Assembly (NCBI GenBank): GCA_028641055.1 | Contig: CM054062.1 | Location: 19,587,639-19,651,638 of the forward strand | Length of the DNA: 64,000 bases | Source: Alopecurus myosuroides | Lineage: Eukaryota; Streptophyta; Magnoliopsida; Poales; Poaceae | Direction of reading: 5' to 3' | Shown here: positions 22,246 through 34,784 of the stretch, piece by piece | Layout: each line of letters begins with the position of its first letter | How positions within the stretch are numbered: position 1 is the stretch's first letter | Notes under the pieces: model-generated | The model's input: the letters and a program-made list of their open reading frames with translations, nothing else | Told to the model about the DNA's origin: nothing | Databases searched by the model: none | Position numbers and translations under genes: made by a program

Positions 22246-23048
22246 CCACTATCGAGCATAAATACTCCCTCTCGGAGTTAAAAGCATCTACTTGGCCAGA
22301 GCGTCTACTAGTAATGGAGAGCATGCAAGATCATAAATAACATAAACATGATAGATTTATAATCACTTTACATAGCATTCAATATTCATCGGATCCCAGC
22401 AAACACAACATGTAGCATTACAAACAGATGATCTTGATCATGTTAGGAAGCTCACAAGATCTAAACATGAGGCATAAAGAGGAGAAGACAACCATCTAGC
22501 TAGTTCTATGGACCCGTAGCCTAGGGATGAACTACTCACGCATCACTCCGGAGGCAGGCATGCTGATGTAGAGCCCTCCGGTGATGAATTCCCCTCCTGG
22601 CAGGGTGACGGGGTGAGCTTGAGAACCCTACCGAACTAGGGTTGACGATAACGGTGGCTATGGAACTTTTCGTGGATGGACGCTTGGGTATTTAGCATTA
22701 ACCCGAGGAGGATCTTAAATAGGCGAAAGGGCAACGTAGGTGGGAAGCTAGGGGGCGCCACCCTATGGTGTGGTGGCTCCAGGGCCCCCCTCCGGGTTCT
22801 CTTCGGACTCCATGTACGTGACAAATTTCTAAGACCCTGGGATTTTGTTTTGTCAAATTCCGAGAATATTTCCAGAACAATTTTTCTGAAACCAAAAACA
22901 ACAAAAAACATGAACTCGCTCTGTGGCATCTTGTTAATAGGTTAGTCCCAGGAAATGCATAAAAATGATGTAAATTGTATAGGAAACATGTAGCAAATGT
23001 AATGAAAACAACATGGAACATCAGTATAGATATGTTTGAGACATATCA
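22246..23048 (-). repeat. Antisense Gypsy 3' LTR, right piece
   Basis: Continuation of 6788-7501 after the Copia array. On the minus strand it starts at 23048 with TGATATGTCTCAAAC. To its right lies, on the minus strand, a purine-rich AAGCTTAGGGATGCT, the expected tract before a 3' LTR, so the element's internal region is to the right. It is homologous to 4867-5629. Confidence 0.75.
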
Positions 23049-24950
23049 AGCATCCCTAAGCTTAGTTCTACTCGTCCTCGAGTAGGTAAAACGATAAAAA
23101 CAAAATAATTTCTAACTTGACATGCTACCATCATAATCTTGATCATCATATTTGTAAAAGCATTTGTAAGCTGAGATCGTAGTACTCTAAACACAGACAT
23201 GATAGATATAATTATAGCAATGAAACTTAGCAACCATGTTGCAACATGAAAAGTAACACAAATAAAAGATCATGAATAACGAAGCACTTGAAAGTTATAT
23301 GTTTGTTTCGAGCATAAAGAAAACATTGCAAAGTGGTATTCCGCTTGTCCTTAAAAGTGAGAGCAAAACATAAATTCTAGGACACCTTCAAAGTTCAAGT
23401 GGATAACTAGTAACAAATAATTTGAGAGCAAGTAATCACATATCATGAATCAATCAATAATAATCTTTGGGACTGATGCACATTATACTCATAATGATAA
23501 CTACGCTTTCTTAATTGTGCATAAAGTTAGAAGATGAAGACTCAACATAAAAGTAAAATAAAGGCCATTCGTAGAGGGAAGCAGGGATTAACTCATGTGG
23601 TAGAGCTTTTTTACTTTATAAAACAGAGGTATTGAAAACAATTTTTTAGACAGGTGTATGCTTATGTTAACGAATGGTAAACAGACAATACAGTACGTCA
23701 CAAGACAACTAGACCTTACAAGAGCGGCTCCCATTGAAGAAAGCTACAGGGGTAGTAGATCATCCCTCTTCTCTTTTGTTTACATAATTATGCTTTAGCT
23801 GATAAATCAGGGGCAAAAAGAGTGAAGAGAATTTAATAGTAACCAATTTTGGGGATGGGCACCCCGCTGCCAGCTCTTCTATCAATTTGGATAAGCGTAT
23901 GTGCCACTAGTCCAGGTGTGTAAAGTCCAATCAATAAGTGAGATAAAGATTCTCTATTAACGTCCTCATGAGCTAAAACAGGGGCACAAAACAGGTATAA
24001 TTTTGAAGGTTTTAATGGTATCACATGAGAAATTTACTTTGGATTGGTGGTTAAATACCACATGTAGGTAGGTATGGTGGACACATTTGGAAAACTTTGG
24101 TTTTTGGGAGTTGGATTCACGAGTAGAGCTCATACTCAGTACAGGTGGAGGCTAGCAAAAGACTAGGACCGACAAATTAAGAGAGCAATAATGGCCATAA
24201 TCATGCATAACGACAAAAACATCATTAATCAAAGCATAAAAGATATTACAAGTCAAAAACTAAATGATCATAGAGGCTATAGGTGACTGGTTTGTAGTCA
24301 TAACATGGTGTAAGCATGCGCCAAGTCAACCAAATAAAGCATTCGAAGGAGAATACAACAATATTATGCTTCGATGTGATAAAAACAGCTCATGATTCTT
24401 TCAATGGCACATTAAGCACTCTCAGATATTTCAGACAAGTCATGCTACAATAATAACTACTAAGCATGGAATTAAAATAACATCCAACATGACATGATAA
24501 AGTCTAGCCACAGTCTAAACAAGGTTCTTTTTGCACCGTTATAAGCATGAAATATTTTATTGCTTTCCAACACCAATTATTTTATGTAAACAAAACTCTC
24601 CATATGATATATAAATGAAACAAGAGAGTAATAATACTACTCTACTAGAACTAACAGCTCTAAATAAGAGATGCATGAAAAACAAGAGCTAAAACGGAGT
24701 TACAACAACTAGAAGAAAAGCGAAGAATACGAGTATGATGAAGAATACGAGTAATCATATGAAAAAGCAAAGCGTGTCTCTCTCCCATAAAAGAATGATG
24801 GGTTCCAACTAAGTTTATTGCAGCAAGGAAAGTAAAATAAAACAAAACAAAAACAATCAGACGCTCCAAGTAAAGTGCATATGATGTGACCGAATAAAAA
24901 TATAGTTTCACTAGAAGTGACCTGATAAGTTTTTTTTTGTTGAGATTAGT
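23049..24950 (-). mobile_element. Noncoding internal 3' part of the antisense Gypsy element
   Basis: About 1.9 kb of AT-rich sequence without any coding domain on either strand. Its position next to the purine tract (23049-23065) and the CTCGTCCTCGAGTAGG motif fit the long untranslated region between coding part and 3' LTR in Athila-type elements of grasses. The right boundary is approximate; a short duplication (AGTGACCTGATAAG at 24916 and 24950) lies there. No pol is visible, so the element is truncated or non-autonomous. Confidence 0.55.
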
Positions 24951-25366
24951 GACCTGATAAGTACTAACAAATTCCGCGCGATCAGGGACGTTTCAATAAC
25001 GTTACCGATGGGCTCCAAACCGTCTCTAAGGGCAATCTGCGACGGTTTACGCGACGGAATGCAAACGTATCAGATCGACTGTCACGGACGATTCCGCGAC
25101 GTTTATATGAACACTAAACCGTTAAGGCTATCCGCAATGTACAACAAATCGTCGCCACCAATTGGGCCGTCCGGACTAGGCCCAATAAGCATTCACATTT
25201 TTATTTCGTCGCTATGAGGCGACACGTGGCAAACGAGTTTCTAACGGCCATTATCGTAATCAGCTGACGTGGCTAAACGTTTAGTCACCATAAGCAAAAC
25301 GTGGGAACGTTTTTTTACGTCACCAGTCTTGACCAATGAGGCGAAAACATGTGGACCAATCGAAAT
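24951..25366. mobile_element. DNA-transposon-like relic, left piece
   Basis: Rich in short GACG/CGTC, CGACGG and GGGACG motifs in both directions, as in subterminal regions of CACTA-like or Mutator-like elements. It ends at the GAAAT target site of a solo LTR and continues at 39918. The joined sequence around the target site matches an internal repeat near 40020-40070, which supports the reconstruction. I could not find terminal inverted repeats, so the superfamily is open. Confidence 0.5.
25362..25366. repeat. Target-site duplication GAAAT (left of solo LTR)
   Basis: Repeated at 39913-39917. Confidence 0.85.
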
Positions 25367-27021
25367 TGTAACATCCCAGGATTTTGAAAATTTTGAAAAA
25401 TTCAAAACCATCATGCATTCATGATCATCATAGCTTACTTGCATTTTTTTTGCACAAGGATTGGTTTTTAATTTACTAAAGACAAAATTTTAGGTGATAT
25501 TACCTATTAAACCATATTTTGGATTTAAATCTTTCTCTAAAGTAAAGTATTTTATTTTTGGGAATTAATAGTACCAAAAGGTTCCTTGTTTCCTAAGATT
25601 TTCAAAACATATTTTATGTATTTTTCTGATATGTTTTGGTGGGGTTTTGGTTTTTTTTTGAATCATTTGTAAAAAAACAGAAGAAAGAAAAAGAAAAAAA
25701 AAGAGAAAACGGCCAGCGTAGCACCCACCCAGCCGTTTTCTGTTTCCTCTCCCGGCCCAGGCCCATTTCCCCCTCCCCCTCTCTTTCGCGCGTGTGTAGC
25801 AGCAGCGAAGGACAACCCGGCCCAACACACGCGCCCCTCTCTTCGTCTCCTGGGCCGCCCCCCTGACGTGACCCCTGCGTCACGATGACGCCACCATCAC
25901 CATGGCCAGGACGAGCTCGACGCCGTGCGCCCGTCGGACACCTCCACCGCCTCCCCTGTGCCCTAAACCCACGCCGCCGCCACGATTTCTGCGCCGGAAT
26001 CGAGCTCCGCCGTTGTCGAAATCCCTCAATCGCCACCGGTATTGGAGGTCCCCGCCGCCCGTTCCTAGGCTCCCCTATTCCCCACATCCTGGCGCATCTC
26101 TCTAATCCTTTTTCCCCTTTTCTTCGCAGCGAATCGATGAGGGCGAGTTCATCGGAGTTCTTCGCGGTCATCACCACGGGAGGTCGCTGCGCCGTCGATT
26201 GGAGTCATGCCGAGCCGCGCCAAGGCTACAGGGAGGACCACCGTGAGCATTGCCACCGTCTGACGTTTTCCACTTCGCCGGAGGAGCACGGTATCAACCA
26301 CGCCATCCACGCCGGACCCCGCCTCCGACGTCTCCCTCGCTTCCGATGCCTTTCTCCGGTGAGTTCACCCCGGCGCTTTCCCTGGCCGTCCAATTTGCTT
26401 TAACGGCCGCGATTAGAACCCCGCCGAACAGGTATTTTTAGATCCTGGCCGCTCGATTCCCTTTAGATCTAACGATCCACGTGCACGATCCAGCCGAAAC
26501 GGCATCGACCAATCACAGCGCGCTATTGCCTGTCCCCCGGATCGGTCATATTTTGATTTAAAACAAAATAAAACAGATTTGTTTCCAAACTTTAAAAATC
26601 CATATCTCGAGTTCTGTTATTCCAATTTAGATGATTTTGTACTTTTTGAAATCGGCACAATGTGTAGATTAATCTAGGCTATTCAAATTTTAAATTTGAA
26701 TTGCGCATTCACATGTTATTTGTAGATCTATGTTAATCACTAATTTGGGAATAACTTTTAATCTACAAATCCTTTTTAGGTGAAATAAAGTGCTATGGTT
26801 TTGTTTTGATGTCCTCTATCCAGTTGATGCGTTGGAAAAATTATTTATACAACTTTGTAACAGAAACTCTATTAATGTTGATATTTGCCTATAATAAAAC
26901 CCTAGCAATACTAATAATTATAATTTGATAATAAATTTGTTTTTCATGCATCATAAACATGTTATTAACATCAGAGAACATCATTGTTAGTAAGTACTGA
27001 TAGTTGTGAACTTTGTGCATT

Positions 27022-27026
27022 AATTT
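27022..27026. repeat. Target-site duplication AATTT (left)
   Basis: Pairs with 28355-28359 around the inverted solo Copia LTR. Confidence 0.85.
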
Positions 27027-28354
27027 TGTTGGAACACGTAGAGATAAACGAAAATTTTTCCTACGTGGTACTTCCAAGATCTAGCCGAGGTAGAAGGCCA
27101 CGATGATTACCACTAGACGCGTGGTTGCGGATTATCGATGAAGTGCGTCGGGGCAGTGCAGTCCACGATCCGATCCAGCCGATCCGATCCCACGAACGTC
27201 GAAGTGCTGAACGTACAGCACCTCTGCCGGTATCCACACGTACGAGGAGGAGCTCCGACGGCGGACTGCTAGGTCCGGTGCGACGGATGGACTGAGTGGG
27301 GCTAGGGTTCCCAACGCATGGGAGTGGACTAACGTGCCCGTTGGGCAACCTGCGCCCCTCTTTATATAGCGAATGGTAGTGGGCTTCTCAACACTTGTGG
27401 CCCATTCCCTCTGTGAGTCCGACTCACAAATCAGTCCATTTCCGGTTCGGGTCCAACCTGACCAATACAATTGCTCCCGCTTTTAAGTGTGCGACCCTGC
27501 AGGCTCATGGCGACTTGGACACGATTTGAGTCCGACTCTCAATCGATCAATCGGTAGCGGCTCCTAGCAGAACGTGCCGACTCCCAAGTCTCATTGAGTC
27601 ATGACGACATACCTTTCAATGTGATATTCATCTCAGTCCCTTTTGCCTCACGATATACCTTGTCGAACTATAGGCGATTTATCGTCATCCCTTAAATAGT
27701 TCGACTCTCTTCTCGATCCGTGATATGTGATTCATCTGACTAACTCTTAGTCAACAGACACAACTAAAACTTAACTGAGTCGCGCATGGCCATGCTTCCT
27801 GAATCATATCACTCGAGAGGGCCCAGAGAATGTCTCTCCATTCGGAGGGGCAAAATCCCATCTTGATTATCCACATCACGCAGCTTGCTTCTCATTCGAC
27901 CCGAACTCTGCCTTTATAACTGCCTTGTCACAGAACAGCGTTTGACAGAATCTAAGTCGGTGATCCACAACTCGGATTGTGCGACAACCTCAGGTCTAAG
28001 GATTACATTGATTGAGACATGCAAATGACGACTTGATCGTTGCATCTCAATGTGGGTCAGTCCGACTTGCTAAACTCTTTAGCCAAGTCCGTGAACATTG
28101 GAATGGCATCACCATGCCAATGACAAGTGGAATCGTGTCATCAGCCAACACTCACATTAGTCTAGGGTGTGTGTCCAGCACAACCTTAACGACCAAGGAC
28201 AATTAGTATGAACAACATGAATACATAGTTCCACAATCGAATCACATATTCAATGACATATATCAGATGTTCAAACCAAAGGACAACTTAATAACTTTAT
28301 GAATACAGTGGGAATTACATCATACATGATTGCCTCTAGGGCATATTCCCAACA
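27027..28354 (-). mobile_element. Inverted solo LTR of the Copia family (1328 bp)
   Basis: On the minus strand it begins TGTTGGGAATATGCCC and ends CCAACA. It is homologous along its length to the LTRs of the 7502-22240 array, but with clearly more differences than those show among themselves. AATTT flanks it on both sides (27022-27026, 28355-28359). No internal region remains. Confidence 0.93.
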
Positions 28355-28359
28355 AATTT
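28355..28359. repeat. Target-site duplication AATTT (right)
   Basis: Pairs with 27022-27026. Confidence 0.85.
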
Positions 28360-29122
28360 TATCATCGCATGGCATGTATACATATTTTTGTATTGTTATT
28401 TTGTTTCCTATGTTATGTTTGTTTTGTATGTTTATGTGTGGCTTGTTGCTTGTGTTAGATTGTGAAGAGGAGCAATTCTACCCTTGTTGCTGTTATACTT
28501 GTTGTGATTGTTCATCCTATTGCCAAGGCAAGTGACACACCATCAAATCTCCCATATTTTCACTATGCATTACTAGTGTTTTTAAGTAGTATGCATGATA
28601 GGGAATTTTACTAAGTTATTATTATGCTATGACAAATCCCAAGTAGTGTGTAGCCATACTTTAGACTTGTTATTTTGGAGACTTAGTTGATGCTTAGCCT
28701 TGCTAAAAATTTATTTTACTCAATGTTGTGAAAAATTCTAAGTATAAATTTCAATGAACCACCTGGGTGGATTTGGTTGTTTGGTTGATGAGACTTGAGT
28801 GTCGCCCCGAGGGGTGTTCACTTGTGGATTGCCACCCAGGAAAAAAAGAGATTACCAAGTCCTCTAAGTTTAGTAGCTTCCCGTGCAGCCCTTTGACATA
28901 TGTGCTTTGTCTTGATCAACTAAGTTGTGAGAGTTCAGCCCATGCTTGACATGAAGATGTAGCATAATTATAGGTGGAGCGGGTCTTGCTGGTTGGGTTG
29001 GATTCTTGCTTCTGAAAGATCTCGTCTCAATTCTCTCCTTTCCATGATGCACTCTGGGTGTATAGAATGTTTGGGCTAATTGAATACAAAGGGTGAAAGT
29101 GCACAACCTCTGTAGAGTTAGA

Positions 29123-29127
29123 ACTAT
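29123..29127. repeat. Target-site duplication ACTAT (left)
   Basis: Pairs with 39267-39271 around the giant-LTR element. Confidence 0.9.
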
Positions 29128-32100
29128 TGTAACATCCCAAGTCTGAAAAATAGCCTTTAGAATGTTTTGCTCTCTGTTATTTTATGTTTTGCATCATGGC
29201 ATCATGTTGATTGCAATTGTTTTGTTTGTTTTCCATTTGTTTTTCTCTGTTTTCATTTGTTTTCCAACTGTTTTCATCTGCTTTCCTTTGTTTTCTATTT
29301 GAATTTCAAACCAAATTTCAAACCTTTTGTTTCATCCTTGTGATGTTACAATTTCTAAAATGATATTTCAAAATAAAACAATTATTTGTTTCCATTAAAG
29401 TGTGATTCCAAACTATTGTTTTGTTTCTATAAAAATGCATCCAATAATCAAACCCTTTCAAATTTAATTTGTTTTCCATTTGAAATTCCAAACCAACATC
29501 CAAATATTTGTTTCCAAATAATCCTATAATGATCACTTATTAAATTGTTGCTTAATTCAATCAATCACTTTAGTCAATTAAATTCCAAATCACCTTTAAA
29601 ATTCAAACAAAATGCATCAAACCAAAACCACTTTGAATTTATGAATATTATCTAAACCAATCAACTGCTTTAATCAAATTAACCATAGGGTTCACCCTAT
29701 AAAGATGTTGTTTTCAATAATATTCATTCGATACTTAAAAATCTTTCAAATTTGGTTTAATTAACAAACAACATTTTAATTTGAAAACTTTTGGAAAAAC
29801 CAGTTAGCAATTAGTTGCTATGTTAAAAACTAAGCTGACCATAATTTTTTCCAAATTTTTGCTAACTTGGAAACCTACCTTTTCTTCCTATTTTGTTTCT
29901 GCAAAAAAAAAATAAACAAACAGAAATAATAAAAGAGAGGGAGAGAGCACAGCAGCCCACCTAGCTAAGGCCAGCCCAACCCTTTTCCCTTCTTTCCACT
30001 TAAGCCCACCCCCCTTGGCCCAGTACCTCCCTCATGTCGCTTTCTTCCTCAACGAGCTGACGACAGCAGTACGACTGCCTCTCCTCCGTTTGATCATCCT
30101 CTGCCCCTCCCGATTGCTGCCGTACATGGCCCTAGCCCCTATATCTACCCTACCACCGAGCTCTGCTAACCCTAGTTCCTCTCCCCTAGCGCCGTCGCCT
30201 CTCCTCCATCTCCCCTCTCTTCTGGTTCTTGTTCCTCTGAACCACCGAGACCCGCAACCACCGAGACGCCCACCTCTGCCTCCTCATCGCCGTCACCACG
30301 TCCACCTCGAGGGGCATCTGACGGCGGGAATGGACTCGCGGATGCTCCAGCTACTGCCCCGCCTCTTCGCCGCTTGCTGGGAGACGGTGTGGTGGCCGCG
30401 GCGTCGCCGGCCACCGTCGCCCTCGTATCTGTCGACAGCAACCTCGACGATCAGAAGCGAGGTGAGCATCGCCTCCTATTTTTCTCTCCCGTCCCTTTCT
30501 TGTTGTTCGCCTCCTCACCACGCACCAGCATCCACCCGCGACCACCACCACGTCGCACACCCTCCACGGCGAGCCCAACAGCCATCTGCCGGCGGCAGCC
30601 ATCCCTTCTGTCGAAACTGAATTTTGGTTCAGTTAAAATCATAGCCTTTCTGAACCTTACCTGTGTTGCACGTCTGTACCTATCACACGAATCGAACCAC
30701 CGCAGTGGTTAGCACACAGCGCACACGGCAGGGGGTCGCGGGATCGATCCCCCCGCGGCGCATCTTTTTTTTTTTTGGGGATTATCTCTCCTTAGCCTGT
30801 GGCCCACCCGTCATAGTCCCTGTAGGCCAGCGCAGCTGCCACGCCAGCGCCTGCGTGGCAGTGGCCCACAGGTCAGTGCCTGTGGGTACGTTCCAGCACG
30901 GTAACAAAGTATTAAAAAAACAAATCCGTTTTAATTTCTGTTTTTCTTTTAATTGGCAGAATAAACACCTAACTTGAAAATTCAATAACTTTAAATCTAT
31001 AAACCCAATAAACAAAAACTTTATATGTTTTCTGTTCAAAATTTAACAATCTTTCCAAATAACTTGTTTGTGTTCTGTTTTGAATTTTCAAAATGCAATT
31101 TAAATTCAAATTCAAATAATTCAAATGCCATTTGTAATAAATCATAACTAAGTCATCCTATTTCCAAATAATGCAAACAAAATATGTTTTTCACACCATT
31201 TTGAATGTTCTATCCAAATATAATTTTTGTTTTCTGTTTTGAATAATTAAAATTGCCTAAACAATTTAAATCTTGTTTAATTCATAATTAATTAATCCAA
31301 AGTCCAATTGCAAAATGTGAAACATGTAATCCAACTAAAATTTGATGTTCTTTTCAAATATAAACTTTGTTATTTGTTTTGCACACTCTAACTTGATGAA
31401 AACAATGTTTGTTGTGTGACATGTCTAAGTAACCAAAACTTTCCAAAATTAACAAATAAATTCCAAACTTGTTCTATTCCTTTTTCCTTTGCATCCATCA
31501 CTGTTAGTTGTTGTTATTTTTGCTGTTATCATCATGCATGCATCATGTTTAACTACTTACACTTGTTAATCAAATGTAGATCATTGCTTCAACCTAAAGC
31601 ATTTGCATCCATATGCAATTCTCATTGCATATGGATCCAATTAAATTGTGTTACTTTGTCAAGAAGGTTACTTTGATGCATCTATTAACATGACATGCAT
31701 CATCCCCTGTTTGTGCACTATGCCATGTTATTGATTGTTTATCTTTCTGCATCGTTTGTTTGCTTCTTCTCGGATACACGACGACGTTGAGACCGACGAT
31801 ACTTACGACACCCCTTCTAAGGAGTTAGCTCAGTACCAGGCTACTGGGTTTTGCAGGCAAGTTATCACTCACATGAACCACTGTGCTCCTTTCAACATTG
31901 GTTACCGATACTTTCCGTTGTTCTTTTCTGCTAGCCTTAGTAGTAGTTGTTTCTGTTACGAACCCATCACATGAATCCCTTAAACCTGATATTGCCTCAT
32001 CTCCCTTCCTACAACCATTGTTTGAGCCCGTGTCTTATTAGCATGCTTAGGTTGTTTTGCTCGAGTCTGTTACCCGTTACTTTTCTGTTACTACTCTATT

Positions 32101-33608
32101 ATGTTCTGGGGGCTCGATGTTTAATCAATCAATCATGCTAATGTTACTATTAATAAATTTGATGATAAGGCACCGGCAGGAGGCCCTTTGTGGTTTTGAG
32201 GCCTGCTAGTGTCGACCCTAATAGGAAAAGGGTCTTGTCTACTGATCCATGATGAGCGCACTACCCGCATTTGGGGAGTATGGGCTCCCCCTCAGTTTGA
32301 CCCGATTCGCATCTCGTCCAAATCGCCTCATTTAGTTCGGGTTTTCCATTTGCTGCATGCATGATTTTGCGAGCCCTTGGATCCCGGGTGGAACTTTCGT
32401 AGTCGGCATATAGGGGGACACGGTCTTAGAGTGCTATGAGGGTCCATTTTCTTCTGGGCCCGAGTAGCCGTGCGCCCAAGGTGCTTTGGGCTTGATGCGA
32501 AGAAGGGTTGGATTGTGTTGAGTGCCCCGCTTGGTGGGAGGCATTCCATCTGGCGGGATATTCATGAGTGTGGTTACTTTGGTGCATCCCTGCAGGGTAA
32601 ATCTTCTCGAGAAGCCGTGTTTTCCGCGGTTATGGATTACTTGGTGAAAGTACTGGCTAACAAGTACTCAGGACAACTTAAACATAATGATCAAACATGT
32701 TACACCCCATGATTAATAACTTGACTAGTAACAGGTTGATGACACAATAACTTGATTCACCTTTAACACAACTGTGTGAGTTATCCTCGGATTGCTTCTT
32801 TGGATAAGGGGCGAGATCCAGGATGGGTTTGTTTGAAGTTATCTTTCAGTTGGTTACAATCCTCGATCTTATCTCTTTTCTGCTAGCCGGAAGTGTTAGA
32901 ATCTCTGTAGTTGTTTAGCGCAGCCAGTTGCAGCATCTTTTATATCCCCTTTCTTCCGTTGAACCAAGGTTTCTGTACTTGGTGTTGACGGGTTACACTT
33001 TGGTGAACTGTGAGTCTTGCTTGCCAGTACGTTTATGTACTGACCCCTTTGGGGCTGTGGTTTCCGCAGACCTACGTTTCCGAAGATCTACATGGTGGCT
33101 ACTACGTGGAGTATGACGAGACTGCTGACGAGTAGATAGCGGACCCGGGCAGGATCCGAGACTTCGTGGATGGGCTCCGTCTGTTTGTTTCCGGCCTCTT
33201 AGGCCTTTTTGGTTCTTGTCTGTACTCAGACATGTTGAATGCTTCCGCTGTATTGTAATGATGTATTGTTGGGGCATGTGCCCTCTGAATGATTGTATTT
33301 GCTATCTCTGCTCTAATGAGAGCCATTTGCAACTTATTTCAATCTTTTGTGTCGTAGAGATCTGTTGTGATATCACTTGTTAAACGCCGTTGACGTACCA
33401 TGTGTGTATGGTTTGAAGTACGTCGACGGAAGTGCCTTTGATCTCTAGTGGATAGTTTACATCGACGGTGGAATAGCAGGGCTTGTGGTGTCGCGCATAA
33501 GCGCAGGCCTACCAGGAAGCTGGGACGTGGGAGCAGTTATGCCCCATAATCCAAGCATCTGCTATCCAGTTCGTACGGTGAGTATCCCCTAGAAATCAGG
33601 GTGCGACA
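29128..33608 (+). repeat. 5' LTR of giant-LTR element (4481 bp)
   Basis: Begins TGTAACATCCCAAGTC and ends AGGGTGCGACA. AT-rich blocks (29140-29950, 30900-31700) surround a GC- and CT-rich island (29960-30610). The long reading frame in that island (30015-30620) is repeated in LTR2 but looks like low-complexity, not protein. Confidence 0.93.
30696..30776 (+). ncRNA. tRNA-like Pol III promoter module in 5' LTR (SINE-like)
   Basis: An A-box-like CGCAGTGGTTAGCAC is followed about 35 bases later by a B-box-like GGATCGATCCC, and then by a run of twelve T (a Pol III terminator). The spacing is that of tRNA genes and tRNA-derived SINEs. I cannot fold a full tRNA and no anticodon arm is assigned. It may be a SINE fragment captured by the LTR. 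Confidence 0.4.
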
Positions 33609-33610
33609 AA

Positions 33611-33622
33611 TGGTATCAGAGC
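33611..33622 (+). other. Primer-binding site of giant-LTR element
   Basis: TGGTATCAGAGC two bases after the LTR end, the plant initiator-Met tRNA complement. Confidence 0.9.
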
Positions 33623-34267
33623 CTGTCTGCCTGTAGGATCCCTTTTACTGGTCGCAGTTGAGTCTAGAAACTATTTTGTAGCTATATAGGAAAAATGAAA
33701 CGTGAGAGTAGGAATTCTGTTCTTTTTCTTCTTTCCCCACCCTCCCTCCCTTTTCTGGTAAGGAAGTGCAACGTTGATTTTTTCCCTTCTCACCTAAACT
33801 TTCAAGTTAGGATTTCACGAATCCTGGTTTCTCTAGGATGGTTATATCTACTAGACCATAGGAATGGAGGTGGTTGTGACGTGATTTATCATGTTGCCTA
33901 CTCATGATTGAGAACGGAGGCGTGTAAGCCCCGGAAGCAGATCCTCTATTCCTTAAGCAGTAGATATTGATCCTTTAGAAGCCCGGATGGGTTTTTCCGT
34001 AGTACCTCAGGAGTGTTTTGATCTCGTTTTCCCGGTGTTGCTTCGTTATCCTATTCTTCTCAACATCCTTTTCGTCCGTTCAAACCTTGTTGTTGTTTTC
34101 CACTTCAAATCTTCTACCGGCGTCAAGTTAACTTCCCAAATATCAAATCTATCTTTCAGAGAGGTTCTTGTTGTTGTTATTGTTTTCATTCCTCAAGCAC
34201 CACATTCCAAATAGTCTATTCTCCATATGGATCAAGTTCTGTTTTAATCAAGCTTTCCCCGTTCATC
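33623..34267 (+). other. Leader and unassigned internal sequence of giant-LTR element
   Basis: About 0.65 kb between primer site and the first recognisable pol relic. It has short frames, no gag motif and no zinc knuckle. Confidence 0.5.
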
Positions 34268-34784
34268 TACTAAACTCTATTCCAGCTAAAGTGTTGTTTG
34301 ATACCGGAGAATCACATTCCTTTCAGTCAACAATCTTTTCCACAACATACAACCCAATTCTGGTTCCACTAAGCAATCAAAACTCTGTTCACTCCCCGGG
34401 ATCTCAAATGTTGACTTCCAAGATAAGTAAGAACAATCCAATTCTAATGAGAGGCCACATATTCCTCGTTACTCTCATGTTGCTGATTCTGACATTGATG
34501 ATTATTCTTGGTGTTGCATTGATGTCAATAACTCTGTTCCACCTTTATTACAGATAGTCTATTCTCCAAATGAATCAAATTCTATCCAGCTATACACCCT
34601 CCATACAAAAATCCCTTCCTCTATTTGAAAATGTTCCGGTGGTTTGCAAATTCCCTGACGTCTATCCAATGTGCACGATGTGTTTCACGTGTAACAGCTC
34701 AAGAGGATCTTCCCAAGAAGTTTCCGGACCTTTTCTTTTCTCAATAGGAATCTCGGGGCGCGATTCCTTCAAGGGGGGGCGTTT
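34268..34784 (+). pseudogene. Stitched relic of Gypsy pol (protease, RT start, pol C-terminus)
   Basis: Three pieces of a chromovirus-type pol lie next to each other. (i) Protease: NSIPAKVLFDTGESHSFQS with the Asp-Thr-Gly at 34300, and IILGVALMS near 34510, where the family has an ILGM motif. (ii) The linker before RT: NVPVVCKFPDVYP at 34630-34668. (iii) From about 34675, HDVFHV-stop-QLK and then EDLPKKFPDLF, which recall the end of integrase and the pol C-terminus in this lineage. RT, RNase H and most of integrase are missing. The match to family motifs is from memory and should be searched. Confidence 0.62.
34769..34784 (+). other. Polypurine tract of giant-LTR element
   Basis: AAGGGGGGGCGTTT directly before LTR2. 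Confidence 0.8.

Noticed and set aside
24916..24962. Duplicated AGTGACCTGATAAG as a target duplication
   Set aside because: The 34-base segment between the copies is only a T-run and short sequence; no element lies between them.
25614..26403. Overlapping frames of 172 and 187 residues on opposite strands in the solo LTR
   Set aside because: They lie in a GC-rich island where stops are rare on all strands, and no known motif is present.
30015..30620. 201-residue Pro/Leu/Arg-rich frame in the giant LTR, repeated at 35673-36278
   Set aside because: The repetition is only because the LTR occurs twice. The composition follows the CT-rich island and no domain is visible.
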